From contig NZ_CM003596.1 of NCBI RefSeq assembly GCF_001435845.1, positions 2,057,137-2,121,136 of the forward strand: a stretch of DNA of 64,000 nt, read 5' to 3'. This stretch comes from Psychrobacter sp. P11G3. GTDB taxonomy: Bacteria > Pseudomonadota > Gammaproteobacteria > Pseudomonadales > Moraxellaceae. The position numbers were made by a program, and so were the translations under genes. Positions 45,043 to 53,351 of this stretch are shown here, piece by piece; within the stretch, counting starts at the first letter, position 1; each line of letters begins with the position of its first letter. The notes under the pieces are model-generated. The model saw nothing but the letters and a program-made list of their open reading frames with translations, was not told the origin of the DNA and did not search any database.

Positions 45043-45135
45043 ATGGATACTATTCAAAACAAGGAAGTCATTACCTACGATTTAAATTTAGTGACGATAT
45101 ATATTGGGAATTTTCAACTTGTTGGAGATTCGTGA
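45043..45135 (+). CDS. 30-residue ORF translationally coupled to the MFS gene
   Basis: It starts ATG at 45043 after a GGATGAG ribosome site and ends TGA at 45133-45135, sharing its last base with the ATG of the next gene (TGATG). It starts MDTIQNKEVITYDLNLVTIY; no Arg/His/Trp run typical of attenuator leaders is seen. Position after a promoter-operator and before the transporter suggests a leader peptide or a tiny partner protein. No family recognised. Confidence 0.6.
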   Translation: MDTIQNKEVITYDLNLVTIYIGNFQLVGDS

Positions 45136-46412
45136 TGCCTAATGGAATGACTCAACAAAACAGTCAAGATCAAGGAAATCAAGATAACACTGCGCCCCTT
45201 AGATTGGGTAAATTACATTACGCTTGGATAGTCGCTGCGACAGGCTCTGTAGCAATGTTCTGCGGACTTGGGTTAGGACGATTCGCATTTGGCATGTTAC
45301 TGCCATCCATGTCATCTTCTTTAGGATTAAATTATACTCAAAGCGGAATCTTAGGATTCACCAACCTGATAGGATATCTGGTTGCAGTGCTTCTAAGTCC
45401 TTTTATTCTACCTCGATTAGGTACTCGAATTACTGCGACGGCAAGCCTCCTCCTCATTGCTGTTTCTATGTTCGGTATGGCTTTTACCACCAGTTTTCCA
45501 GTACTCTGCGCGCTCTATGTATTGACAGGTATCGGTAGCGGTGGCGTAGTCTTACCAATGATGAGCGTCATGTCGCATTGGTTTTTTCCTTCACACCGCG
45601 GGCTCGCTTTAGGATTGGTCATGGCGGGACCCGGCTTTGGTATCATTTTATCAGGCTTTGTCGTACCCAAACTCTTACCCATCTCTACTCTACTGTCTTG
45701 GCAGACAGGTTGGCTAATTTTCGCCGTGATTAATATTGCGGTAGCTTGGCTTACTTTTACTTTGATTCGTAATCATCCAGACGATGTCAGCCAAAGCCCT
45801 TTTGGGCGCGCACCCACCTTACCTGTTAAAAATAAGAAAAAGCTAGAACGTAGCAATATTAAGCTGCTTGTACATTTAGGTGTCATCTTTGCTATTTATG
45901 GCGCCACCTATATGGTTTACGTCACCTTCATCGTGACCAGTATGGTTGGCTCGTACCAACTAAGTGAAGCGACTGCTGGTGGTGTTTGGGCATGGATTGG
46001 ACTGCTTAGCATGTTCTCAGGCATGTTGTTTGGCTGGATTTCTGACCACATTGGTAGACGCCTTGGTCTGGCACTGGCTTTTTTCTTCCTTACCATCGCT
46101 TATCTGTTGGTCGGACTCACTGATTGGAGTTTAGGGCTGTATTTGTCTATTATCTTGTTTGGTTTAGTAGTGTGGAGTGTGCCTGTCATTATGGCAGCTT
46201 CTGCAGGTGATTATTTCGGGCCTGCGGCGGCGGCAAGTGCGCTCGCAGCGCTGACTTTTGCCTTTTCAGGTGGACAGGCTCTCGGGCCAGTGGCAGCAGG
46301 CTATCTTGCAGAAGCCACTGGAGACTTTAGTATCAGTTATATGATATCTGGTATCGCCGCTTTTATAGCGCTTGGACTTGCCTTATTATTGCGTCCACAA
46401 AAACAAGCTTAA
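45135..46412 (+). CDS. MFS transporter
   Basis: 425 residues, 12 membrane segments. A glutamine-rich N-terminus precedes LHYAWIVAATGSVAMFCGLGLGRFAFGMLLPSM, and the loop between TM2 and TM3 (LPRLGTRITATASL) and WISDHIGRRLGLALAFF are MFS signatures. It resembles the YbfB/OFA-like monocarboxylate-type group; substrate unknown. GGAG lies 7 bases before the ATG at 45135, and the start overlaps the stop of the 30-residue frame. Confidence 0.87.
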   Translation: MPNGMTQQNSQDQGNQDNTAPLRLGKLHYAWIVAATGSVAMFCGLGLGRFAFGMLLPSMSSSLGLNYTQSGILGFTNLIGYLVAVLLSPFILPRLGTRITATASLLLIAVSMFGMAFTTSFPVLCALYVLTGIGSGGVVLPMMSVMSHWFFPSHRGLALGLVMAGPGFGIILSGFVVPKLLPISTLLSWQTGWLIFAVINIAVAWLTFTLIRNHPDDVSQSPFGRAPTLPVKNKKKLERSNIKLLVHLGVIFAIYGATYMVYVTFIVTSMVGSYQLSEATAGGVWAWIGLLSMFSGMLFGWISDHIGRRLGLALAFFFLTIAYLLVGLTDWSLGLYLSIILFGLVVWSVPVIMAASAGDYFGPAAAASALAALTFAFSGGQALGPVAAGYLAEATGDFSISYMISGIAAFIALGLALLLRPQKQA

Positions 46413-46449
46413 TTCCAGTCTCTATAGTATTGATACTCCTAACTATACT

Positions 46450-46545
46450 TTGCTCTTGCTGCCAGTGACATCTGTATGCGCATTTGGCCTGATTATCTTA
46501 CTGTGGAGTGCTGTTTTGATACTGTTTATGATTGGGCTGTTTTCT
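46450..46545 (+). pseudogene. Decayed fragment of a SotB-like MFS gene
   Basis: In the gap between the MFS gene and estA, one frame reads LLLPVTSVCAFGLIILLWSAVLILFMIG. It aligns with LLLAVTSVWALSFIALLWGAALMLLIIS of the intact SotB-like protein (DNA near 44450-44530), with clear DNA similarity too (CAGTGACATCTGTATG against CAGTGACCTCTGTATG). There is no start and the match ends abruptly, so it is a remnant. Confidence 0.7.
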
Positions 46546-46635
46546 TGCAATTTTACAATCAAAACGATTGCTAGCTTTCTAAAAAGTGGTTACACTCGGT
46601 TGACAAACTATTACATTGATGACAAGGAAGTCGCT

Positions 46636-48531
46636 ATGCCTCGTAATACCTCACGTTCTAAAATTAGCCATACCACTCTTAAAACTTTTACCAAAAGCAT
46701 GCTTGCTATCAGCCTATCTATCGCTGGTATTTCTCACGCAAATGCTTATGACAGTGTCACCTTTTTCGGTGATAGCCTGACCGATGGTGGCTATTTTAGT
46801 TCCATAACTCAGGGTAACTTAGGACTCACAGAATCAGGTCAGTTCACTACCAATCCCGATAACACATGGGCGACCTCATTCGCTGAGCAGCTAGGTACCA
46901 CGGCTGTTCCCATTGTCTATCTTGGAAATCAAACTGGCAATAACTACGCTATTGGCGGGGCAAGAGCCGGTGAAGAAGTTATAAATACAGATTTTGGATT
47001 TCCAGTGGATGTAGCCTCTGCCAAAACTCAAACAAACAATTATTTAGCCAATAACAAAGTAGACCCTAATGGTCTATATGTAGTATGGGCCGGTGCAAAT
47101 GATTTACGTGAAGCGGCTGAAGCTGAAGATCCTGCTAATGCTCAAGCGACCATACTTGGCGCAGTAGAAAGACAGACCGAAACGATTCAGGCACTAAAAG
47201 ACAATGGTGCCAAATATATTTTAGTGCCTAATATTCCTGATATTGGTTTGACCCCTGAAGCTATTGGTCAAGGACCTATTGCTCAGGCGCAAAGTACTGG
47301 CGCTACCAGGCTATACAATCAATTTATGCTGAGTGGCGTAGCGGGTACTGGGGCTAATATCATCCCGTTAGACACTTTTAGCTTATTACAACAAATCGCT
47401 AGTAATCCTACGGCTTATGGATTTACTAATATGACCACGCCAGCCTGTACTGAAGACTTGGTTACTGATAGCTCACTATTTTGCGGGTCAAGCAACCTAA
47501 AAATACCTGATGCCAACGAAACCTACTTTTTCGCTGATGGCATTCACCCGACTGGTCAAGCACATCAAATGATTGCCGACTATGCAAATGCTGTAGTCAC
47601 AGCGCCTAGCTTAATCGGTGTACTACCTCATATTGCAACGACAACCGGACTTGCAACCAATGAGCGCTTACAGTCACATGTCAACCAAATCCAAAGCAGT
47701 GAGCAAAAACCTGCCCGTACACTATGGGCCGTTGGTGAAGTCGCTAATCAAGAAATTGCAGGGTTTGATGGTGATAATAATACCCAAGTATTGCTGGGCG
47801 TAGATTTTTCTCATCCTAACTCAGCCAATGCAGTGACAGGCTTATACGGCAACATCACTCAAAAAGACTTTGAAAACTCAGACGTTGGCACAGGTTTGAG
47901 TGATATTGATCTAGGAGAGATCGGTTTTGGTGTCTATCATAGCAACAAGTTTGGCGGCTTACAGATCAATGGTGCTGCAGGATTTGGCAACATGGATGTC
48001 GATGTCACACGTGCTGTGACACTAGGCAGTAACCAACAACAGTTTAAGTCAAATGCTGATGGCAAGCGCTTTTATGCCAACTTGCAGGCAGGCTACCCAA
48101 TGCAAGTGAGCAATATTGCCGTCACGCCTTATATCGGTGCAACAGCGAGCCGCGTAAAAATTGACGGACTCAAAGAAAAAGAGATGTCTGGCATTGCTAT
48201 GCAGTTCGATGAGCAGAAATACTCTACGACATATGGCAAGCTTGGTCTCAAAGCCAATCATAGCTTGATGGAGAACCTCAACTTATTTGGTGACATTCAT
48301 TACCAAAAGCAGCTGAGTGACAATCGCGAAGCGGTAACCGCACGTTTGAATACGCTACCAAATATCAGCTTTGAGACGCCTATGGTCGAAACTGATGATG
48401 ATAACGTTGCCATGACACTTGGCCTATCTAGAAGCTTTGGTCTATTGAACGCCAATGCTGGTGTCACACATTCACAAGGTGATGACGACGACTCAACCAG
48501 CCTATTTGTTGGACTTAATGGTGCATTCTAA
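46636..48531 (+). CDS. estA: GDSL esterase autotransporter, EstA type
   Basis: 631 residues. Signal peptide about 1-36 (SMLAISLSIAGISHANA then cleavage before YDS). The passenger has the GDSL block FFGDSLTDGG (nucleophile Ser), block III GANDL and block V DGIHPTGQAH with Asp and His. A 12-strand type V beta-barrel (about 360-631) ends in Phe (FVGLNGAF). Such esterases stay anchored in the outer membrane with the enzyme outside. AAGGAAG precedes the ATG at 46636 by five bases; the long upstream frame crosses the MFS gene and is rejected. Confidence 0.93.
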   Translation: MPRNTSRSKISHTTLKTFTKSMLAISLSIAGISHANAYDSVTFFGDSLTDGGYFSSITQGNLGLTESGQFTTNPDNTWATSFAEQLGTTAVPIVYLGNQTGNNYAIGGARAGEEVINTDFGFPVDVASAKTQTNNYLANNKVDPNGLYVVWAGANDLREAAEAEDPANAQATILGAVERQTETIQALKDNGAKYILVPNIPDIGLTPEAIGQGPIAQAQSTGATRLYNQFMLSGVAGTGANIIPLDTFSLLQQIASNPTAYGFTNMTTPACTEDLVTDSSLFCGSSNLKIPDANETYFFADGIHPTGQAHQMIADYANAVVTAPSLIGVLPHIATTTGLATNERLQSHVNQIQSSEQKPARTLWAVGEVANQEIAGFDGDNNTQVLLGVDFSHPNSANAVTGLYGNITQKDFENSDVGTGLSDIDLGEIGFGVYHSNKFGGLQINGAAGFGNMDVDVTRAVTLGSNQQQFKSNADGKRFYANLQAGYPMQVSNIAVTPYIGATASRVKIDGLKEKEMSGIAMQFDEQKYSTTYGKLGLKANHSLMENLNLFGDIHYQKQLSDNREAVTARLNTLPNISFETPMVETDDDNVAMTLGLSRSFGLLNANAGVTHSQGDDDDSTSLFVGLNGAF

Positions 48532-48551
48532 ATAAGTCGTTAATCTAGAAT

Positions 48552-48586
48552 AATGGTATAGGTGACAATTAATCGCCTATACCATT
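48552..48586 (+). terminator. Hairpin after estA
   Basis: AATGGTATAGGTG (48552-48564) pairs with CGCCTATACCATT (48574-48586), one G-T wobble. No T run follows, so termination is uncertain. Confidence 0.45.
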
Positions 48587-48683
48587 CTAAATTCAAAAAA
48601 ACCTCATAGCCTATTGCAGCTTTTGCTCTATAAGTTTTCTGCCGCACAACTTCTCAACGACAAAACCTACTATCACAAACTCT

Positions 48684-49097
48684 CTAAAAATCTACTTTAC
48701 CGCGCAAAGCCTTTGTCTTACCACGCTGGGTCTTTTTATCCACCCGTTTACGTTTGGCGTTTCTGCTAGGTTTGGTAGGCCTTCTCGTTTTATTCACGTG
48801 AGTGGCTTTGGTTATAAAGCTTTGTAACCGCTCAAGCGCATCTATTTTATTGCGTTCTTGCGTACGAAACTGCTGCGCCTTAATAATTAGCACGCCTTCC
48901 TTGGTTATTCGGCTATCTTTGCTATTTAACAGTCGCTGCTTATATTCATCACTCAGACTTGAGTTGTTAATATCAAAACGCAGGTGAATGGCAGAAGATA
49001 CTTTGTTGACATTCTGCCCACCTGCGCCTTGCGCTCGTATGGCGCTGATCTCTACCTCGTTATCATTGAGGCTAATATTATTATTAATGAAAATCAT
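48684..49097 (-). CDS. arfB: Peptidyl-tRNA hydrolase ArfB (YaeJ), ribosome rescue
   Basis: 137 residues. The GGQ motif (RAQGAGGQNVNKVSSAIHLRF, at about residues 26-28) and a lysine/arginine-rich C-terminal tail (about 100-137) that enters the empty mRNA channel are diagnostic. ArfB frees stalled non-stop ribosomes. It is convergent with estA and stands alone on the minus strand. Confidence 0.94.
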   Translation of the reverse strand: MIFINNNISLNDNEVEISAIRAQGAGGQNVNKVSSAIHLRFDINNSSLSDEYKQRLLNSKDSRITKEGVLIIKAQQFRTQERNKIDALERLQSFITKATHVNKTRRPTKPSRNAKRKRVDKKTQRGKTKALRGKVDF

Positions 49098-49146
49098 AGT
49101 ATGCTTTTATCGAATGTGAATGGATATGGTTTATGATAAAGCATTA

Positions 49147-49400
49147 TATAGTCAATACTCTATAAATTAGGTACGGTGTCAGTCTCGCTTAGTATACTGC
49201 TTGTAATACTCTCACTCGGCTTTCTAGGGCATGTCCTCATTTTAAGAATGGGGGTAAAAACAAGGAAAATAGCGCAGATAATATCGAGATATTAGTCAGC
49301 TGTTTGACGCCATTTGGTAAGATTTATCCATTTTTAACCCATTTAGATAACTATCGATTGAGGACACGCCCTAGTATCTAAATTATATTGAGCCGACTAT
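49147..49400 (-). repeat. 108-bp intergenic repeat, copy 3, interrupted by a MITE-like element
   Basis: The outer parts (49147-49224 and 49374-49400) form one inverse-oriented copy (TATAGTC at 49147, GACTAT at 49400), split by the 145-bp element at 49227-49371. Removing the insert and one TA restores alignment to the other copies. Confidence 0.85.
49227..49371. mobile_element. 145-bp MITE-like element with TA target duplication
   Basis: The ends GGGCATGTCCTCA and TGAGGACACGCCC are near-perfect inverted repeats, flanked by TA on both sides within CTAG context (C-TA-element-TA-G). No coding frame. This end sequence and TA duplication resemble the IS427 group of IS5-family elements, so it is probably a non-autonomous derivative. 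No matching transposase is in the window. Confidence 0.75.
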
Positions 49401-49411
49401 GGATTGGCCTG

Positions 49412-50269
49412 CTACTTTGCCAACAGTTGACGACTACGCTCAATCACTGGTGCATCGACCATCTCTCCATCTATCTTGAATACTGCCTGTCCACTGTGCT
49501 CATACTCCTCAACCACACGCTGTGCAAATAACAAAGTCTCATTTGTTGGTTGCAATACTTGTTGGACGACCGCCACTTGTTTGGGATGAATACACAGCAT
49601 TCCTGACATGCCCATTTGTGACCATAACTGTACTCGCTCGCTCAGTCCAACTTCGTTATTGAAATCAGGATAAATGGTATCGATGGGCGGCGATAATTGG
49701 TGCACTTTTGACGTCAGGATTAGTTGATAGCGGATTTGGTTGGCGATGATATCAGCAGAAGGCGTTCCTACTTGTACTTGCAAATCATTGCACAAATCTA
49801 AAAACCCGTAACTAAACGCGGCTAGCCCAACTGCTTTTGCCATACTATCGATTTGATACAATCCTATCGCACTCTCAATCAATGCAATCACGGGTAAATT
49901 GGTAAGCTGATGTACGCTTTCTATATCTTCTGCTTGCTCAGTTTTGGCCAATAATACTCCCGATAAATGTGGCATTTTCTGACAGAGCACGATGTCTTTG
50001 AAAAATTCTTCGCTACCTGCCTTATTAATACGTACCCAAATTGGCTGATAACCTGCACTGTCGTGATATTGCTGCAATGCTTCGCGGGCAGCTGCCTTAC
50101 TTTCTAAAGCCACTGCATCTTCTAAATCGACAATAACCACATCTGCACCACTATCAAAGGCTTTCGCCACTCTATCAATACGAGTCGCTGGCACAAACAG
50201 CCATGTTTTATTTTGAAAAATCGTTTTTATTTTATTGTGGATAATTGAATCCATGCGTGACTCCATCAT
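49412..50269 (-). CDS. CitE-like aldolase/lyase (HpcH/HpaI family)
   Basis: 285 residues from the ATG at 50269; the TTG at 50278 or ATG at 50254 are alternatives. SWLFVPATRIDRVAKAFDSGADVVIVDLEDAV-like N-terminus (positions about 20-55), the Arg in PIWVRINKAGS and the metal-binding Glu in VIALIESAIGLYQID fit the citrate lyase beta-chain/malyl-CoA lyase family. Many stand-alone CitE-like enzymes cleave or thioester-hydrolyse short acyl-CoA compounds such as citramalyl-CoA. No citrate lyase alpha/gamma genes occur here. Exact substrate unknown. Confidence 0.87.
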   Translation of the reverse strand: MMESRMDSIIHNKIKTIFQNKTWLFVPATRIDRVAKAFDSGADVVIVDLEDAVALESKAAAREALQQYHDSAGYQPIWVRINKAGSEEFFKDIVLCQKMPHLSGVLLAKTEQAEDIESVHQLTNLPVIALIESAIGLYQIDSMAKAVGLAAFSYGFLDLCNDLQVQVGTPSADIIANQIRYQLILTSKVHQLSPPIDTIYPDFNNEVGLSERVQLWSQMGMSGMLCIHPKQVAVVQQVLQPTNETLLFAQRVVEEYEHSGQAVFKIDGEMVDAPVIERSRQLLAK

Positions 50270-50397
50270 GTTGTCCAAGTAGCTATTAGCATATTTATTA
50301 TGCCACTATACAGCTGATGTTCATTTAAAATTAGCAATTTATTCGATAGTGCAAAACCAAGATTACTTAGACATTCTATTAAAAAACCAAATCAAAA

Positions 50398-50430
50398 AAA
50401 CCGCATGAAAATTAATCTCATGCGGTTCTT
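50398..50430 (-). terminator. Rho-independent terminator on the minus strand
   Basis: On the minus strand AACCGCATGA pairs with TCATGCGGTT, followed by seven T. It lies after the SDR gene at 50600 and before the CitE-like gene, making these separate transcription units. Confidence 0.88.
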
Positions 50431-50479
50431 GAGTCTAATGCAATTTTAAACAATTACTTTTCTTATCTAACCTATGTCT

Positions 50480-50587
50480 TATAGTCGATTCAATTTAAAA
50501 GTAGTACAAGGCAACCGAGTGTAGATGTATATGTAATACTTCAAGCGAGGTTAACGCTGTAATACTTTTTATAGTGGAATGACTATA
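50480..50587 (+). repeat. 108-bp intergenic repeat, copy 4 (diverged)
   Basis: TATAGTC (50480-50486) and GACTATA (50581-50587) ends are intact; the interior keeps GATTCAAT, TACAAGGCAACCGAGTG and GCGAGGTTAACG but is otherwise diverged. It ends 13 bases before the stop of the SDR gene. Confidence 0.8.
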
Positions 50588-50599
50588 TAGATTATCTAA

Positions 50600-51361
50600 T
50601 TAAGCCAGCATACCACCATCGACAACGATAGTCGCGCCTGTGGTATAGCTTGAAGCGTCCGACACTAGATATAATACCGTACCAGCCATCTCGTCAGGCT
50701 CAGCCACACGTCCTAGCGGAATTGAGTGTAGCGCCATTTTTAAGACTTTATCGTTAGTAGTCAATGCAGAGGCAAACTTAGTATCCGTCAAACCTGGCAA
50801 TAGCGCGTTGACACGGATATTAAGTGGGCCACATTCTTTAGCAAATGCTTTGGTCATGCTGATGACAGCTGCTTTGGTGATTGAGTAGATACCTTGCTTA
50901 TCGCCTGCTACTAAACCATTGACCGATGCGGTATTCAAGATGACACCGCCACCCTGCTCTTTCATCATTTTGCCAGCGGCCGTCGACATAAAGAAGTAAC
51001 CACGGATATTAACTTCAACCGTTTTATCAAAAGCTGCTAAATCTGTATCTAAGATATGACCATAGTAAGGGTTGGCTGCAGCGTTATTGACTAAGATATC
51101 AATTTGACCAAATTCACTTTTGACATGCTCAAAAATTGCGTCAATTTGCTCCATGTCTCCCACGTGACAAGCGAAAGCACTGGCTTTATGACCGTCAGCT
51201 TTGATGCTATCAGCGACTGCTTGGCAAGCATCAATCTTACGACTAGATACGATAACGTGCGCGCCTCTTGATGCCAATAGACGGGCAATAGACTCACCAA
51301 TACCACGGCTAGCACCAGTTACTAGAGCAACCTTACCGGTTAAATCAAATAAATCTTTCAT
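50600..51361 (-). CDS. Short-chain dehydrogenase/reductase (SDR)
   Basis: 253 residues. Cofactor site TGASRGIGESIA, NNAAANP, catalytic Ser in NTASVNG and YSITKAA (Tyr-x3-Lys), with GRVAEPDEMAGTVLYLVSD near the end: a classical SDR. The RK after the second strand (SSRKID) suggests NADP(H). It lies in the acyl-CoA catabolic group; a 3-hydroxyacyl or secondary-alcohol substrate is plausible. It is 174 bases after the second SDR gene. Confidence 0.9.
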   Translation of the reverse strand: MKDLFDLTGKVALVTGASRGIGESIARLLASRGAHVIVSSRKIDACQAVADSIKADGHKASAFACHVGDMEQIDAIFEHVKSEFGQIDILVNNAAANPYYGHILDTDLAAFDKTVEVNIRGYFFMSTAAGKMMKEQGGGVILNTASVNGLVAGDKQGIYSITKAAVISMTKAFAKECGPLNIRVNALLPGLTDTKFASALTTNDKVLKMALHSIPLGRVAEPDEMAGTVLYLVSDASSYTTGATIVVDGGMLA

Positions 51362-51462
51362 CGTTGTTCCTTATATTTTTATAAATTTTATATTTTCAAT
51401 AATTTTTGAGCGCTAAATTCATGTATCTAAAACGTGTATCTAAAATCAGATAACTAAACGCA

Positions 51463-51494
51463 GATAATCGCTGTCAAAACTAACAGCGATTATC
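51463..51494. terminator. 12-bp hairpin between the two SDR genes
   Basis: GATAATCGCTGT (51463-51474) and ACAGCGATTATC (51483-51494) are perfectly complementary around 8 bases. No T run follows on either strand, so it may be an RNA-stability element or attenuator. Confidence 0.5.
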
Positions 51495-51535
51495 GAGCAC
51501 TAATGAAATGAACAAAGAGCGCTCAACGATCACGG

Positions 51536-52318
51536 TTACGCTAGCATACCACCATCTAAGGTGAAGGCATGACCGTTCATAAAGCTGCTTTCATCGCTGG
51601 CAAGCCATGCAATTGCACTAGAGATTTCACTAACGTTTCCTAGGCGGCGCAGTGGACTGGCCTTAATCGTTGCTTGCTGCGTACGCTCATCCATCGTTGC
51701 CATGGTATTGCGTACCATTGGCGTATCAATGAAGCTTGGGCATACCGCGTTAAAACGGATATTGGCACGAGCATACTCATGGGCAGCAGATTTGGTCAGA
51801 CCCATGACCCCATGTTTAGCTGCACTGTAGGCTGAGATCATAGGCGCTGAACGCAGACCTGCAATAGATGCGACGTTGATCACATGACCACCGCCATTAG
51901 GCAGCATACAATTGACCGCAGCACGCATACAGTGCCACACACCTTTTAAATTCACGGCGATATTACGATCAAAATCATCATCGCTTAGCTCATGCATTGG
52001 TGAAGGCTTGTGGTCGATACCAGCGTTGTTTACCACAACATCTAAGCCACCAAGCGTTTCTACTGCAAAATCAAATAACGCACGCACTTCATCACCACTG
52101 GTCACGTCTACTTTTTTGAAGACGATACTGTTGCCAGCATCTTGACCTTGTTTAGCAACTGCTTCGCCCATTTCTTCTGCCATATCACCAATGACGACTT
52201 TTGCGCCGCGACTGGCTAGTAATAATGCACTTGCTGCACCGATGCCTGACGCACCGCCCGTGATCAAAATTCGTTTGCCAGCTACATCTGATGCAATTCC
52301 ATTTGTATTCAGTGTCAT
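51536..52318 (-). CDS. Short-chain dehydrogenase/reductase (SDR), 3-hydroxyacyl-type
   Basis: 260 residues. ITGGASGIGAASALLLA, VVNNAGIDHK, Ser in NVASIAG and YSAAKHG are complete. The Asp in VVIGDMAEEMG suggests NAD(H). Similar SDRs oxidise 3-hydroxyacyl-CoA or related alcohols. It starts three bases after the NADP-oxidoreductase gene ends, so the two are surely co-transcribed with the acyl-CoA dehydrogenase. Confidence 0.9.
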   Translation of the reverse strand: MTLNTNGIASDVAGKRILITGGASGIGAASALLLASRGAKVVIGDMAEEMGEAVAKQGQDAGNSIVFKKVDVTSGDEVRALFDFAVETLGGLDVVVNNAGIDHKPSPMHELSDDDFDRNIAVNLKGVWHCMRAAVNCMLPNGGGHVINVASIAGLRSAPMISAYSAAKHGVMGLTKSAAHEYARANIRFNAVCPSFIDTPMVRNTMATMDERTQQATIKASPLRRLGNVSEISSAIAWLASDESSFMNGHAFTLDGGMLA

Positions 52319-52321
52319 GAT

Positions 52322-53329
52322 CTATCCCTCTACCTTAAGTACTAGTTTGCCAAAATTTTCACCGTTAAAGAGCATCATCAAAGTATCAGGGAACGTCTCG
52401 ATACCTTCAACGATATGATCTTTTACTTTCATATCGCCTGACTGAATCCAGTCAGCGATATCCTTCATTGCGATTGGATATTCTTTGATATTATCGAATA
52501 CTACGATGCCTTCCATGCGAGCACGATTGACCAATAATGATAAATAGTTCGATGGGCCTTTTACTGCTGTGGTATTGTTATATTGGCTGATAGCCCCGCA
52601 AATAACGATACGCGCATGCAGATTGATCTGAGTAAGCACGTCATTTAAGATATCACCGCCTACGTTGTCAAAGTACACATCGACGCCATCTGGGCAGGTT
52701 TTCTTTAGTGCTTTTTTCACATCTTCGTTTTTGTAATCAATCGTCGCATCAAACCCAAGCTCATCGACCAAGAATTTGCATTTCTCAGCACCGCCCGCGA
52801 TACCAACGACACGGCAGCCTTTAATTTTGGCAATCTGACCAACCAAGCTACCAACCGCACCAGCAGCTCCTGATACTACTACCGTTTCGCCTGCTTTTGG
52901 CTGACCCGTTTTCAGCAGACCGAAATACCCTGTCATACCTGGCATACCAAGTACGCCTAAGTAGTAAGACAGCGGCGCTAGACTTGGATCAACTTTATGC
53001 AGACCTGTGCCATCACTGACCGCATATGACTGTACACCGTCGTGACCTGCGACATAGTCACCTACTGCAAATTTCTCATGCTTACTTTCAATCACTTCAC
53101 CCACAGTACCGGCGCGCATAACTTCACCAATTTGTACTGGCGCGATATAAGATTTGGCATCGTTCAGCCAACCACGCATCGCCGGATCGATAGAGATGTA
53201 TTCAACCTTAATCAGCAACTGACCATCGGTAATCGTCGGTATTTCTGTCTCGGTATAATCCCAAGTTTCAGCGCTTGGCTCGCCTACAGGTCTTGCTTTT
53301 AGGCGCCATTGTTTATTTATCGTTGTCAT
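52322..53329 (-). CDS. NADP-dependent oxidoreductase, PTGR/CurA-like MDR family
   Basis: 335 residues. WRLKARPVGEP, YISIDPAMRGWLND, VSGAAGAVGSLVGQIAKIKG (NADPH site) and VDVYFDNVGGDILNDVL are hallmarks of the prostaglandin/leukotriene-reductase-like group without zinc. These reduce alkenals and 2-enones. It lies 22 bases downstream of the acyl-CoA dehydrogenase gene and 3 bases before the SDR gene. Confidence 0.92.
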   Translation of the reverse strand: MTTINKQWRLKARPVGEPSAETWDYTETEIPTITDGQLLIKVEYISIDPAMRGWLNDAKSYIAPVQIGEVMRAGTVGEVIESKHEKFAVGDYVAGHDGVQSYAVSDGTGLHKVDPSLAPLSYYLGVLGMPGMTGYFGLLKTGQPKAGETVVVSGAAGAVGSLVGQIAKIKGCRVVGIAGGAEKCKFLVDELGFDATIDYKNEDVKKALKKTCPDGVDVYFDNVGGDILNDVLTQINLHARIVICGAISQYNNTTAVKGPSNYLSLLVNRARMEGIVVFDNIKEYPIAMKDIADWIQSGDMKVKDHIVEGIETFPDTLMMLFNGENFGKLVLKVEG

Positions 53330-53351
53330 GTCTCTTTCCTTAGAGTTGTCC

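Noticed and set aside
46372-46635. N-terminal extension of EstA from a TTG at 46372
   Set aside because: It would start inside the MFS gene; the ATG at 46636 has a good ribosome site and is followed by a signal peptide.
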